A DNA stretch of 64,000 nucleotides from Ligula intestinalis (lineage: Eukaryota > Platyhelminthes > Cestoda > Diphyllobothriidea > Diphyllobothriidae). The position numbers and the translations under genes are program-made. Under the pieces are notes generated by a model. It did not search any database, was not told where the DNA came from, and saw only the letters and a list, made by a program, of their open reading frames with translations. Positions within the stretch are counted from its first letter, which is position 1; each line of letters opens with the position of its first letter. Shown here piece by piece: positions 9,823 to 21,531 of this stretch. The stretch is taken from the NCBI GenBank assembly GCA_036362985.1, contig JAYGXS010000004.1, forward strand, positions 42,938,024 through 43,002,023, given 5' to 3'.

Positions 9823-12339
9823 GAGTAGGTGGGAGACGGAGAAAAGCCGCGACCTCGACCGGCTTGAGCCACAGGTCCGCGGGAGTGAGGTGGGTGCCTG
9901 GCCGAGAACTGCAGGCGAACAGATGACGGCAGTCATGCGGCGAGACGCCGCAGTCGGGACCACAGTCGGGTATGGATGGGTCGAGCCGGTGTTGGTACTG
10001 GCGAAGGAGCATGCAGTAGCCACTGCGTAGCTGCGCCAGGGTACAGCGAGTGACCCTCGGGAGATGTCGTTCCGAGGCCGCAATCGGAGGTGGATAGCCA
10101 CCCAAAAGGACCGGGGGACGGTAACCTCGTTTCTCCTCGACAACGACTCTCTGGTGGAGACGCTGGAAGCCTGTCTTGGTGGCAGAGCTATCAACAGGTA
10201 GATCCGCGAGAGACAGGCAACAGCTTCCTTGTGGAGTGCTCGAATAGACGGCCGGACGTTGCGGCAGGGCTCGGGAGCGGTGCAACGGTGATGATTGGGA
10301 TGGCCGGGTTGCGAACAACCACCAGAACTGCTGGCTAAGGAGAATGTTGTGATATGCGACCGGTAGAACAGAAGCCTCCGCCTGAAAAGTATCTATAGGC
10401 GACATTTGATAGCGACCCGTGTTCGTGCGGAGGACAGCGTTCTGTGCTGACTGGAGGCGGTGGAGGCTGGAAGAGCTCATCGTAGGAGACCAGATTGATG
10501 CCGCATAAGTGACGTGCGGCTTGGCCAGCGCCTTGAAAGCAGTCGACAGAGTCTCTTTCGCACAGCCCCAGGATGTGCCTGCTAGAGCCTTGAGGACCTT
10601 GGTGCAGCGGCTTACTTTGCTTGCGGTCTCCCTGGCATGGTCTGCAAACGTGAAGAGCGGATCAAAACGCACACCAAGGAGTTTGGGCTTGCGGACGAGC
10701 GGTAAGGACGCCCCATTGACGGTGATGACCGGGTGACGATTGAACTCCTTCGGGTCAAGCGTAAAAACAGTTACGGACGACTTGGCTGCCGAGATCGTCA
10801 TTCCGCGCTGGGTGAGGAAGTTTTCGACAACAGGCATGAACTCCATGAGGAGCTGTGCAGCCTGATCGATGTCATGGTGCCGGCAAAAGAACGTAACATC
10901 GTCCGCATAGGATACCACTTGCACAGGTGCCCGGGGGAGTGGGAGCTCTCGCATGTAGATGTTAAAGAGCGTCGGGCTGAGCACAGAGCCTTGAGGGACG
11001 CTACAGGTCTGCTTACGGGGCTTAGAGAGAGCGCCCCGGAAGAGGACACGATCGTGACGGCCACGGATGTAAGCCGCCAACCATCGGACCAGGCCACTCG
11101 GGACGTTCAACGAGACCAAGTCCTGCAGGAGCTGATCGTGGCGGACGCAGTCAAAGGCTCGTGACAGGTCAATTGAGACTGCCACGGTCCGCGAAGCGGG
11201 CTTCTGTTGATTGAAGCCCTCGAGGATAGCGTCGCTGAGCTCGAAAAGCGCCGTTGTAGTCCCACGACCCGATCGGAAACCATGTTGGTGGCAAGATAGG
11301 TCCGCCACAGACGTCACAATTGGGTGGATGAGCCGTTCCAGGATCTTCGCCAATGGACTGAGGAGGGCAATTGGACGATAAGAGGTCGCTAGGCAGGGGT
11401 CCTTTCCCGCTTTGACCAGGGGGATAATGATCGACTGGCGCCAGCAATAAGGGATGATTGAAGTTCCCAGTGAAAGGTTGAAGAGGGCGGCAAGGTAGGC
11501 AGCCACCTTCGGGCCGATGTGGCGCACATGGATAGGCGCCAGACCATCTGGTCCTAAGGCTTTCGAAGCTCTCATTTTCTTGATGGCGGTGAGGATGGCA
11601 TCAGCCGAAAAGGAAATGTCTGGGGGCGGGGCTTTATGGAGGAGACGAAGAAGGGAGCGCTGGCTTTTGGGACTGGGCGCCTAGCGGGGCGAGAACAGCT
11701 TGCTCATCTTCGCGGCGATCTTACCGTTGTTGGAAATGAACTTGCCGTCCCCAAAGCTAATAGACTGGTTTGATATATCAGCCCGGGGTTTGGTCAGGTT
11801 GCGTAAAAGTTTCCAAGTGGCAGCTGAGTTGCCGCTGAAATTGCAATCTGAAATTAGTTCATGCCAGCGTTGGCGCTTGCCATCGTTGATAGTCTTAGTG
11901 ATTAAGCCATTCAGTTCGCCAACGCGCGGGTCACTGGCATCACGCGCTCGTATTTGTCTCTCTCTCGTTCCAGGCGGGAGGCTTAAGGCGGATAGTTAGG
12001 ACGGAGAAAGGGAATGCGGCCGTTAGGGATGTGGTGACTTGCTGCTGCCAGGAGTAGGCGACGAAGGGCTCGCTCCGCCATGTGGACACAGGTGGGAGGC
12101 GGTAGGCCATCGATCTCGGCTTCGCATTCGGTCGTGAACGCTGCCAAATTGGCTTTCGTGAAATTAATGAAGGGCCGGTTGGGGGCCTTGATACGCTCGG
12201 CGGCGGTGGCCAATTCGAGCACAATGGGGAGGTGGTGGCTACCCAGGCTGATTTCCGTGTTCCACATGGTGGAGGCTACCAGAATGAGACTTGCTGTAAA
12301 TGGTGCTGGTGGTGGCGGCGGTGGTGGTCTGCTCCCCAA
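9794..12339 (-). pseudogene. Jockey-like non-LTR retrotransposon, 5'-truncated (endonuclease end plus reverse transcriptase)
   Basis: The longest frame (9794-11575, 593 codons) has reverse transcriptase motifs in order: SKALGPDG, SYRPIALLSPLAK, QHGFRSGRGT, VSIDLSRAFDCVRH, PQGSVLSP and VSYADDVTFF. The C-terminal part has a Cys/His cluster (CGPDCGVSPHDCRHLFAC) and LTPADLWLKPVEVAAFL. The frame continues upstream through an in-frame TAG at 11681-11683. After a frameshift near 11945 it reaches the end of an AP-type endonuclease domain (TEISLGSHHLPIVLEL). The N-terminal endonuclease and any first ORF are missing. The last ten or so residues come from a foldback MITE arm, so the natural end is lost. 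It is in the host gene's orientation within intron 10. Dead copy; clade assignment moderate. Confidence 0.85.
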
Positions 12340-12968
12340 ATGGAACCAATTAGATACCTATATGATAATCTGAAGAGTAACGGTCGTGCTGTCTGTGGAC
12401 ACACCAGCCAGTGCTATTCGATCCGAGGGATTAATTTTCTCCATTCGAAGATCAAACTTCATTTGATCCTGTTGGGATTGCATCCATTCCCATGATGAGT
12501 CACAGCACAAAAAAGCGCCCGAGCACAGCTGTCCCGTCGCGGCAATGAGGGCACGCATCCAGCTATCGATTTTTCGTCATAGATGATTGGTCTATTGTCG
12601 CCAACGCTTCCGCGTCAAGTGGGCCGCATAAAAGGTACGCAGCCTTTTGTGCAGTCACTCACAGTGATTGCTCTGTGTGAATACACTTCCCTTGTTTTCT
12701 CGTACCGGGCCTTGGGGACAACAGTCGGGCTAGCTCAGAGTTCGTGCTAATTGGAAGTACCAGGAGCAGGTCGTAACAGATCTCAAACCAACTGATTGGA
12801 CAGGAGGACCAATCAAGTGTTTCAATAAATCCCCCGGTGCCAGCAGACTTCTCATTAATAAAAAGCCGTCCATGCGTGTAGTTATCCATAAATCGAGACC
12901 ACCACCTTATCTACGAGTTTGTTATGGTCTCTATAAAATCAGAGAGCCAAAGGAAGTTTCGGACGCAC

Positions 12969-13141
12969 CTCAGTAGAAGCATATCGAGCCAATCGGAGAC
13001 AAAGTTGAGTGAGGAGTGCCCGGAGAGTAGACGGCTGCCACGCCTTTGGTTACTCCTACTGAGTCTTTCAAACCTCTCACGTTGAGATGTCATCAGATTG
13101 TTCAAGTCCTCTCGCCAACCCTCCAGCTTTTGGTGATAGAA
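12969..13141 (-). CDS. Exon 10: spectrin-repeat-like helices
   Basis: The acceptor cttctgtccatttcag precedes 13141, and the donor is CTGAG|GTGCGT. It enters in phase 0 from exon 9 and leaves two bases (AG) for exon 11. The 57 residues begin FYHQKLEGWREDLNNLMTSQ and continue RERFERLSRSNQRR; SDWLDMLLLR closes the exon. Regular Leu spacing, the charged pattern and the Trp in WREDL fit a spectrin-repeat helix. The following 3.9-kb intron holds a same-strand jockey-like retrotransposon. Confidence 0.8.
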
Positions 13142-14207
13142 CTGAAATGGACAGAAGCAGACGTTAGGGAGCAGGATGGCAAAGGATCAATTATCACATA
13201 GACAAAGCCCTTGTTCCAGGGAGGAAAGGGACAGATATCGTCAAGGACAGTTCGACCGTCGATTCTGACAAGAGCAACCGTGTGCCCTACAGCATGATGG
13301 GCGCAGGGACGATGATTTGTGGGTGTGCTAGTTGACAGTGATAAGAGTTGCGACACATCTACCACACTGTCGCCTTCCTCATACACCTGAGTACAATGTC
13401 AGGAAAGATTTAAGAAAACCGGAACAGGACTGGGCACAGGTGGCTTGCACAGCGTGAACCTCCACCTAGATGTGCTCCTGGTCGGCACACAAAGGATCAG
13501 GATTTCAGATAACAAGAAAAGGGAGGCGGCTTACATCCTATCGAGTGGGGGTACCAAAAAGACCATTCTGAGATAAAGACCGAGTTATTCCGTCAGCTGG
13601 CAGCCTTCCGAGTCACGGCTTTTAGCGTACTGTGGTAGATGCAAGCGCGCCAGCTTGTTTATAATTAGGAGTATGCGCTCAGGGCCGATTTAACTGCCTC
13701 GCTCTTCCCTCTCCGAGCCGTTGTATGGATATATGAGAGGAGGCAACAGCTGATATATTTAGACAGCCCATCTGCATATGAGCCCTGCTCCATAAAAAAC
13801 TCTAAGATTTTACACAAAATGGTAGGCGGCTCGGATCTCGTGTGTGTACGTGAAGAATGACTCAGAACTGATCAACCACCGTCAACCGGTCCTATCCAAG
13901 CTCCAGCTTCAAAGTATTTGGCACTCGAACTGTAGTCCGGTTAATCATCGAACTCAAAAACCATAGTGGATGGGCATATTTTACCAAGCAATTAGCTGAC
14001 TGCCACTCTGATATAATCGCCATTCACGACCGAGATCGGTGATGCGTGAGGATGGTTGGGAGTCAAACCACTGGTTTTCCCGGTCTGTGGTCGTAGTGAG
14101 GTCAGCTCGATGACGATAGAAAAGAAGCAAGAAACCATATCTATGGTGGTTCTAGACCAAAACGAACACCTGCTCATGCATTAGTCAGAGAGACAGCTAG
14201 TGCATAC

Positions 14208-14438
14208 CTCAAGTTCACTGAGACACTTGTCCAGCTCGCACCTAGGAATGTCGTGTTGTACACGACAGTAAGCGTGGGAAAGGGCCTGCTCCGAGCAAGT
14301 GACCGGAGGCAGTGGTTGATAAAGTGAATCCTCCAACTTGGATAACCAATGGTGGACCTCTGTACCCTCGCGAAATATCTCCTGGAGGGCCTTCGTGGCT
14401 GTCGGGGGAAGACGGAGGACCGCTGCGAGTTCTGAGAG
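14208..14438 (-). CDS. Exon 9: spectrin-repeat-like helices
   Basis: The acceptor is tttgtctacttttaaag and the donor GAACTTGAG|GTATGC. It is 231 nt, phase 0 at both ends, so skipping would keep the frame. It encodes 77 residues starting LSELAAVLRLPPTATKALQE. The core EVHHWLSKLEDSLYQ carries the conserved Trp-Leu-x-x-Glu look of spectrin helix A. Two Cys flank KCLSELE at the end. It is separated from exon 8 by only 96 bases, the shortest intron in the model. Confidence 0.82.
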
Positions 14439-14534
14439 CTTTAAAAGTAGACAAAACAAACGGGCAGGTCAAAAGGTGAACGCAAGTTGGGGAGGGGGGA
14501 GGAGCCCTATTGCCACAGGAAAACAGCAACTTAC

Positions 14535-14826
14535 ATTTGCAGATTCAGAGTTATCGGAAGACAAATCGGACAACTCTTCCGCGTCGCCGTCGCTGAAGCA
14601 ATCGTAAGCGGATGAGCTTGAGTTGAAGGGTCGAAACGCTGAGTAAAGTTCAGGTACGATAGCACTGCGGTCAGTGGAGATTATGAGTTTGGAGGAATCC
14701 GAACGATCCTTTAGCGGTGAGCCCAAGAAGCCAAGGCTATCGGAGCTAACGGATCCGTTTTCTATTCCTGAAGCAGATACACAAAATTTATCTAAGTTTA
14801 AAAAGGAAAACTTTTCTTTATCGGTT
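14535..14826 (-). CDS. Exon 8: Ser/Asp-rich disordered linker
   Basis: The acceptor tcttctctacattgcttttag is among the best in the window, and the donor AAT|GTAAGT matches consensus. The first base A completes TTA (Leu) with exon 7, and the exon ends in phase 0. It encodes 97 residues from TDKEKFSFLNLDKF, then a Ser/Asp-rich region with SSDSLGFLGSPLKDRSDSSK and DGDAEELSDLSSDNSESAN. Many sites fit acidophilic or proline-directed kinases. No folded domain is visible; it looks like a flexible linker between the two helical parts of the protein. Confidence 0.82.
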
Positions 14827-15255
14827 CTAAAAGCAATGTAGAGAAGACAAAAAAAGATATGATAGAAGGCGTACCCCATTAGAAGGCAGTTAGCTTGCGT
14901 AACCCATGATGTATACTCGATGTATACTAAGATAAATTGTTGTTACTGGCATTGTGTCAGTAGGCGTTATGTTTAAGATTGTGAGGTCGTCCTAATGTAA
15001 CAAACTAGCTACTGTTCGCCACAGGGCGCATTAAAAACGTCTCTAATGGTTTGGCAAGGGCAACGAAATGGACGCACAAGCGCTGCCGGACAAATAGCAT
15101 GCCATCGGAACGACGGTCGATGCAGCCGTGCATCGCAGCTAAATCAGCACGTTATCCACTTTGAGACGGTAATAAGAAGTCAAAGTTTCGTTAAACGGCT
15201 CTGAAAATTTCCACACCAGAACAAACCCGATTTGAGATAAACAGGACAAACAATG

Positions 15256-16039
15256 CAGGGTGTCCCAGAAGTAACTGACCCTTTTGATTTGCTAATAAAA
15301 CGCAAACTATTAACGCTAGGATATTGAAACTTGTTTTATTCGAAAAACATAATTTTAGAATTTGGTGCGATGAAAATCCAAGAGAAATTCAAGAAAGGCC
15401 GCTGCATTCTCTTCGTGTGACGGTGTGGTGCGGAATGACTGCTTCCAATAAGATTGGCCCACACTTTTTTGAAAATAATGATGGCGCACAGTAACAGGTA
15501 ATAGTGAAAGGTACCGAACTATGATTAGCGAATTTCTAATTCGTGAAATTGAGAGACATGGCCTACGCAATACTTGGTTTCAACAGGATGGAACCACGGC
15601 CCATACAGCAAGAGAAACGATGACATTGTTAAATGGGTGCTTTCCAAATCATTTGATTTCACGATTTGGTAACATTCCTTGGCCCCCTTGATCTCTAGAG
15701 TTGATCCCATGCGATTTCTTCTTATGGGGCTACCTGAAGTCAAGGGTTTTTGTAACAAATCCAACAAATCTGCAGGAACTTAAAAACAACATTTTTTTCT
15801 GAAATGAGACAACTATCGCTTGATACATTAAGGAGCGTTATGGAAAAGACAAAGAAACGAACCCTAAGTTGTCAAAATAACCATGGCCATCATCTAAAAG
15901 ACATTATATTCAAAACCTAGTTCTAATAAAGCATAAAAAGGTTTTTCTTGCGAATAAAACAAGTTTCAATATCCTAGCGTTAATAGTTTTCGTTTTATTA
16001 GCTAATCGAAAGTGTCAGTTACTTCTGGGACACCCTGTA
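15256..16039 (+). mobile_element. Internally deleted mariner-type element with about 85-bp terminal inverted repeats
   Basis: The ends are CAGGGTGTCCCAGAAGTAAC and its reverse complement, with similarity continuing for about 85 bp (CTATTAACGCTAGGATATTG). Inside is the C-terminal half of a transposase: WCDENPREIQERPLHSLRV, a one-base frameshift near 15490, then WFQQDGTTAHTARETM and DFFLWGYLKS. A TGA interrupts WPP-x-S, and the usual SPDL is SLEL, so the third catalytic Asp appears to be Glu. The DNA-binding half and first catalytic region are absent. It is non-autonomous and dead, in intron 7. Confidence 0.85.
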
Positions 16040-16043
16040 CATT

Positions 16044-18205
16044 GTCATAAAAGACAGGGAAATTTTCTCGTACAACCCTATCGAAGCGGCCAACTTTCAC
16101 AAATAATGACGAGTGCGTGTATACAAATCGATATTACGATTACCATGTAAATGGAAAAAAAGGTGGACATCACTCTTCCGGACGAGGGTTGAGTTTTGTT
16201 ACCTGTTACGTCAGGCAAATAAAACTCTTGTTCCAGTGATCGCATCTTCGTCTTTTTTGTTACCTGTCTTGGCTGCAGAGGCATCAAGTCCTCGTCTTAA
16301 CTCTTCGACTAGTAGCAAATGATTCTTTATCTTTAAAAGTGAGTATGCCGCAAAAGGCTGCTGCCTTTGAAGCTGTTTCTGTGGTGTCTTCTTCCCTCCA
16401 ACGCAAGATTTCGGACAGGCATCCACTGCAATTCTGTAGAAATCTGTAAACGTTTGTCGAACGCCGTGAATCCTTCTGGTCACTAAAGTCTAGAAAACAA
16501 CACTTATTAAGACGAAGCTACTCACTACGGACAATAATTTATTCAACTACAGTTTTGGACCGGATCTCGGGTACGTCTAGGAAGAATTGAAAACTTCACC
16601 AAAAAGATGCAAATTTTCAGCTAAACTATCACTCTGATCTGGTGTCATTGTGGCGATTGAAATTTGGTCTGCAAGTTAATCATGCAACGTGCTTAGTATA
16701 AGAGTTTAAAGCGCTGTATGGTGACGGTCAATTCCGGCGTCGCAGCACCTGGCACGCAGTCGTACAGCGGCCCCATTGAATACAGACACAGCGAAAGAAG
16801 CTGTAGTGCAATTTGACGGTATATATAAAGTAGGATGAATCCCCTCGCTGAGTCACAATCTACATTTTGGCAATTCGAAGGCTAGAAGAGACCTAAACTC
16901 GCAGCTTGCGAGTCATATTGGAGGAACTGAACGCACTTGTGACATTCAATGAGCGACTATCGTAGGCATAGAAACCTCAAAACGCGAAAGACTCACAGTC
17001 GAGGCATGGTATTCAGATGCCGATTCGCTCAAAAGGCATCACCAACTTCCTCTGGCTTATAAACTTCTACGTCATAAGGTACATAAAGGGTACTAAAAAT
17101 GGTCACGGATAACGCAAGAAACCCGAGCAGTCACGACCCCACGGCGAAGCAAATCCCGGATGAAGCAGCCGTACAAACATCCTCCATCGAGTTGACTATG
17201 CGTAACGCCAACGGCCGCGAAGCTCAACAGACAAAAGGTTGAGAGAGCGGAAGAAGAGGAAAACCTACCAACCCAAGGCCGACTGCCTCGAGCAATTATT
17301 TAAAATTAATGTAGATTGACGCCTTAAACGCTTTGAAAAGAGAGAACAGACCAAGCTCTTCAAAATGCCAGCGGCAAGTGAGATATTTCAGTTCCTCACC
17401 CCGAAAAGCTTACTTTTTCGAACCGGTCGCCGCGAGAGAGCCAATGGAGAAGGTGAATCAGATAAAACCCGATCGCCCCCTCCCCGCGCTTCGACGATTC
17501 CTGACACGTAAGATTTGGCTGTGCATTGTGGCCATTAGCCGGCATGCTGATGCACCAATTATCTCAGTTGAGAAGTTGTTTTGCAGACTGAGAACCATCT
17601 AAGACTATCGCCTTTGGCTTCAAAATGAGAGCTCAGGGCTTCGATTGTGTTCTTTCGCCACAATGCTGTGACAGCAAGACATTTTCAACGAATCTTTCTG
17701 AGCCCGGATAACGCGTGCCGACGTGAATATGACCCCTGACCCCCAAGGTGTTTCTAGTTTCAACACCACGTACCAAGTTGTAACCATGTGTCCAACAAGC
17801 AACATTTAGAACGTAAACAATCTGACGGGCTGCACGACAAGCGCTTGAATACCACGTTTGACACGAAAAACACGCGGTTTCGGTCTGCAAAGCACAGCAG
17901 CCATTCACCATTGTCGCATGACAGAAACAGTCAATAACGTGGTTGTATCGATAGTCGCTGGAACGGCGAAATCCGCAGCTAAGCACACCACCGCACTCCC
18001 TGGTCCAAAAAAATATTTGACCAGAATTTTATCACAAAGTCAGAGGCAGTATGGATTCCAATTCTCACAGTCTGTGTTTGCGTGCCGCTACAAACCATCA
18101 TACGCCAACTGGATTTTGTACAACAAGAACCAAATCGGGGCGGCAGCTGCAAAGATACTAACTCTTAAAGCCTGAGTGGCTAGTAGGATAGACAGAGGAA
18201 CACTC
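16044..18205. other. Intron 7 interior, mostly unassigned
   Basis: A foldback MITE arm lies at 16199-16255 (GTTACGTCAGGCAAATAAAA, CAGTGATCGCATCTTCG). Nothing else was recognised. Confidence 0.5.
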
Positions 18206-18209
18206 CCGA

Positions 18210-18442
18210 CAGGGAGTCTGGGTTTATTAGCCATCATCAGTCAGTCCTACCCAATGTCAGGTGTTTTACCGTCCGCGGCTCGAACTGTGACCTGTTAGTT
18301 TGAGGCAAAACGGTCTAATCATTGAGCCACGGGCCTCCTGTCTTGTCAGGTTCGATCAGGAATATTAATATTGGTGGGTGGGTGGGGCTCCCCGATCGGT
18401 TACAAGACTCCCTCGTCCCAGAAATGGCCATTCCAGTCTCCC
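18210..18442 (-). repeat. Family A tRNA-like repeat with inverted ends
   Basis: A minus-strand tRNA-like core (GGCCCGTGGCTCAATGATTA, and CAGTTCGAGCC as B box) lies between AGGGAGTCTGGGTTTATTAG and GAAATGGCCATTCCAGTCTC. Other copies show these ends to be imperfect inverted repeats of each other. Confidence 0.65.
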
Positions 18443-19094
18443 TTGTCTATATGGGAAAGGTTCTTCTACTTATTGCGTTGGTGAAAAGTTGATGTCAATG
18501 CGTAGACAGAAATGACAACGATATTATCCAAGTATTCGTTTATTCCAAAGTAAGCTAGCTGGTCACATACTAGTTCTCACGCAAGGTACACATAGCTCGT
18601 CTGTCGTGAAAGAGCTATCACTACACTGCGTTTATCAATCCTTCCGAAACGTTTCTTTGAATAGACTGACTACTTTGATATTTAAACAATTTGAGCTTTA
18701 CCAGCTGCGTTGTGTTCTATCGTTGAAAACAGTACTACCTACTTATAAAAATACCAGCATATATTCAAACTGATCAGCAAATTTCATGCGCAGGTTTAAG
18801 TTATGGTTTCACATTGCTTAATAAACGCACGCCGTGAATCAGTTTGGCCCTCGTATTGGTCCTTCTAACCAACGCAGTAACATTATGAGCGTACTCAAGC
18901 CGTGCACCTCTGGCTGAACAGGGTAGAGAATCTGGTTTATCACGCTCCACGACATTTATTCAGACTACTTGCAGGGTACGTGAATAGGAACACCCTCCAC
19001 TCTAGGGCCTTGGGCTAACTTTCAGACAGATGAGCGCAAGTCGTAAAATTAAGGGGGGTGGGGTAGGTGTTGGTTAGGACAAGGGAATACTTAC

Positions 19095-19589
19095 AACTCC
19101 TGGAGGAAGGCGAGAGAGAGATAGAGGGGAAGCAGGCAGTGATAGAATAGATATAGAGCGCGCTCGATCAATGGAAAAAATAAGTCCTTTGTGGAGTACA
19201 GCTGACCTGAAAAGTTGGGCAGACTTTTCGACATTCGCCTGTGTTTCTTAGAAAGGAAACTGCCGGAGCCGACATCCTGCCCGGAGGAGGTAGATGGTGG
19301 ACTGAAAGGTCCCGGCGAGACCACAGCAGAATCCTCTTCCTCATCGTCTTCCTTGGCCTCCTCCTGTGAGAGGAGAGAGAAAGTGGTCTCCCAGGCGTAC
19401 TTAACTGAGAAGGGCGGTGATGGGGGAACAACCTGGTGGCAGTTGACAACTCCTCCTCCTGGGCTGCCAACTTCATCCAAAATCAGGGCTTCCGATGCGG
19501 AGTCCCTTGTGGGTGACGAGGTAAACCGGGGCGGTGGTAACGGCTGATCGAGGTGCCCCTCAAGTGACAGCTTTTGGCTGCCTAGCCGG
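19095..19589 (-). CDS. Exon 7: Ser/Pro/acidic linker with a hydrophobic helical end
   Basis: The acceptor ccccacttctctattttccag and the donor GAGTT|GTAAGTATT are both close to consensus. The exon takes two bases from exon 6 (AG|C) and leaves TT for exon 8. At 495 nt it is the second-longest exon here and phase-symmetric. It encodes a Pro/Ser-rich part (QPLPPPRFTSSPTRDSAS), an acidic run (EEAKEDDEEEDSA), KKHRRMSKSLPNF, and an unusually hydrophobic end (FFPLIERALYLFYHCLLPLY). That end could be a helix bundle or a second membrane-associating stretch. An internal CAG|GTCAGC site near 19211 would give a shorter exon but breaks the phase with exon 8. Confidence 0.78.
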
Positions 19590-20916
19590 CTGGAAAATAG
19601 AGAAGTGGGGGTGGGACGGATTAATGTCAGAGGGATAGACCTAGCCGTGGGTAAATCGCAAATGACCTTGGACAATGACAAGGTTGTGACATCTAATAGT
19701 GAGGTTGGAGCACGTGGTGGTTATCTGCGATCCATATCTTACGCAAACTAGTACCTAGGCCACGCATTTTGCACCGCTCGTCTAAACTGTGGCCGGCTGG
19801 GATTCATCGGTCCCGCAGATCGATTTAATGGGCTGTGTAGGAGGCCTGCAAATACATATGTTTATGGTATCTGCCATACAGCTCATACAAGAAGACGACC
19901 AACGAAGTCACCGACCTAAGAACATTTTTCAACTGTGGCATATCTCTGCTTGCGATGCTGCCGCGAGTGACCGAATCGGGTGGAAGCAAGTGTAGTGGAT
20001 AACTAATAGTTCGACAGTCGCAAGCAACGTGGCAGTGACTTACGCGTGATTAGGATTACAATGCTGGAAAAACAGGACATACTGATTGCACTCAACCTCT
20101 CACACCTTCTTCATCCTGGACCAATGAAAAGCGCGAGTTAAGTCGATAAGCGGGAAATTGGAAAAGTTCAATTTAGGCGTGTCCCACACGGGTCGACCGA
20201 CTGCATCAACGCGACTCTCACGCAAATTAAGGTGCCGCAAAGGTAATTCTAAGGAGCCATAGTAAGTTGGCAATCAGTTCGGAGAAGAATCAAACTATCC
20301 CGTCACGACTCTTAATGCGTGGCGTGAGATTGACGCGCGTCAGACTTCTTACAGTGAAATGATATGTTGTGGAGATCAGTTCTCTGGTATCAGCCTCACT
20401 CGTCTTCCCTTTTTCTATGAAATATTCGACTGTCCGAGAGCCTCGGCCACTCAGTGATGGGATTGGGCGCAGAGACTTACGAAGCTAAATAGGCCGTCTA
20501 CACCTGCTACATACGACCTTGTCACCACCACATGTACCAGACTAAATCGTAGGCCCATCGTGGTCTGACCCTCAATTCGGAGACGAAGCAAATGGTACCC
20601 GTTGACTGAAAACGCTGGAAGCCAGGACCTTGAAGGTGTTGTGTGTTTAAAAATACATCAAGCATCCTGAATTGAAGGTTAGGAAAGCTGGACTGAAGGA
20701 AGGTACAACATTTTTAGGTTAAAGGACTTCTGGTGGACTCACACTGACGATTGGGGAGGAGAGTGGTCTATCGGGGTCGCGACGTTTATGTTGTTATTTG
20801 CATTAGCTGTGTCTATATGACGCGGAGGTGAAGCATGAGTTGGGAGCTCGGATGGTGCAAAACGTGGGGAGCAGAGAGTAGACAAGCGAGACTGGATGGT
20901 CGCCGCACCACTACAC

Positions 20917-21004
20917 CTGGAACCGATCAGACGGGTGCCTGCAGGAGTCCTGTCGGGGGAGTTAACAGCCGTGCACTTTGGTTTTGCTGTGGAGATGGTG
21001 GTGC
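20917..21004 (-). CDS. Exon 6: short linker exon
   Basis: The acceptor acctccatcctatttttacag is strong; the donor CAG|GTGTAG is fair. It is 88 nt: two bases complete CGC (Arg) with exon 5, 28 codons follow, and AG is left for exon 7. The peptide is Thr/Ser/Pro-rich (TTISTAKPKCTAVNSPDRTP, then AGTRLIGS) with no domain. The acceptor and the exact phase fit are the evidence. The frame stays open past the donor, so a longer exon is possible. Confidence 0.65.
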
Positions 21005-21204
21005 CTGTAAAAATAGGATGGAGGTAAAACGGTGTTTATTTTTAGATAAGCCCACATAAACATAGCCCAAAGCACCTGTTACTGAGATATACGGAGAGGG
21101 CAGAAACGTTTGAGAACTCACTTCTTTCAAGATCGGTCTCATTTTTACTATTTTTACAACCACCAGCTACAGAAGCTATACATATTAGGGCTGCAAAGAT
21201 AGAA

Positions 21205-21500
21205 GACCGCGAAGTACTCCCTGGCACTTCAGTGACATTAACATTTTTCAGTTGACCCAAATGCGAAACATCCGCGGCCTCGGTGCGAGTCGAACCCACA
21301 CAGCAGGGAAGGCTTTTGCGCAGCCAACGCTCTACCAGTGAGCTACGAGGCTCACCGTGCGTAATAAATTTAATCACACACAGACCGATTTACCCGCCCG
21401 ACATACTGCTCCACCATAACGGATACAGTAAGCTGACTGCTTAGGCAGGATTTCCTAAGCAATTATCTAGAATCCACCAGAATGACCACTAGGCTCAGTT
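21205..21500 (-). repeat. tRNA-like repeat, family B
   Basis: A minus-strand tRNA-like unit at 21276-21352 has the A box TAGCTCACTGGTAGAGC, the B box GGGTTCGACTCGC and CCTCG/CGAGG acceptor pairing. It is embedded in a longer conserved module. One flank contains TTGGGTCAACT and the other CAGGATTTCCTAAGCAAT and TCTAGAATCCACCAGAATGA, both shared with the 29-kb copy. Confidence 0.65.
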
Positions 21501-21531
21501 AATTAGTAGAGCATTGGCCCTAATAATTTAA

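Noticed and set aside
9794..11575. Active retrotransposon
   Set aside because: The endonuclease is truncated, there is an in-frame TAG and a frameshift upstream, and the 3' end is replaced by MITE sequence.
19215..19547. Plus-strand Ser/Gly-rich frame as a gene
   Set aside because: Shadow of exon 7, which has near-consensus acceptor and donor on the other strand.
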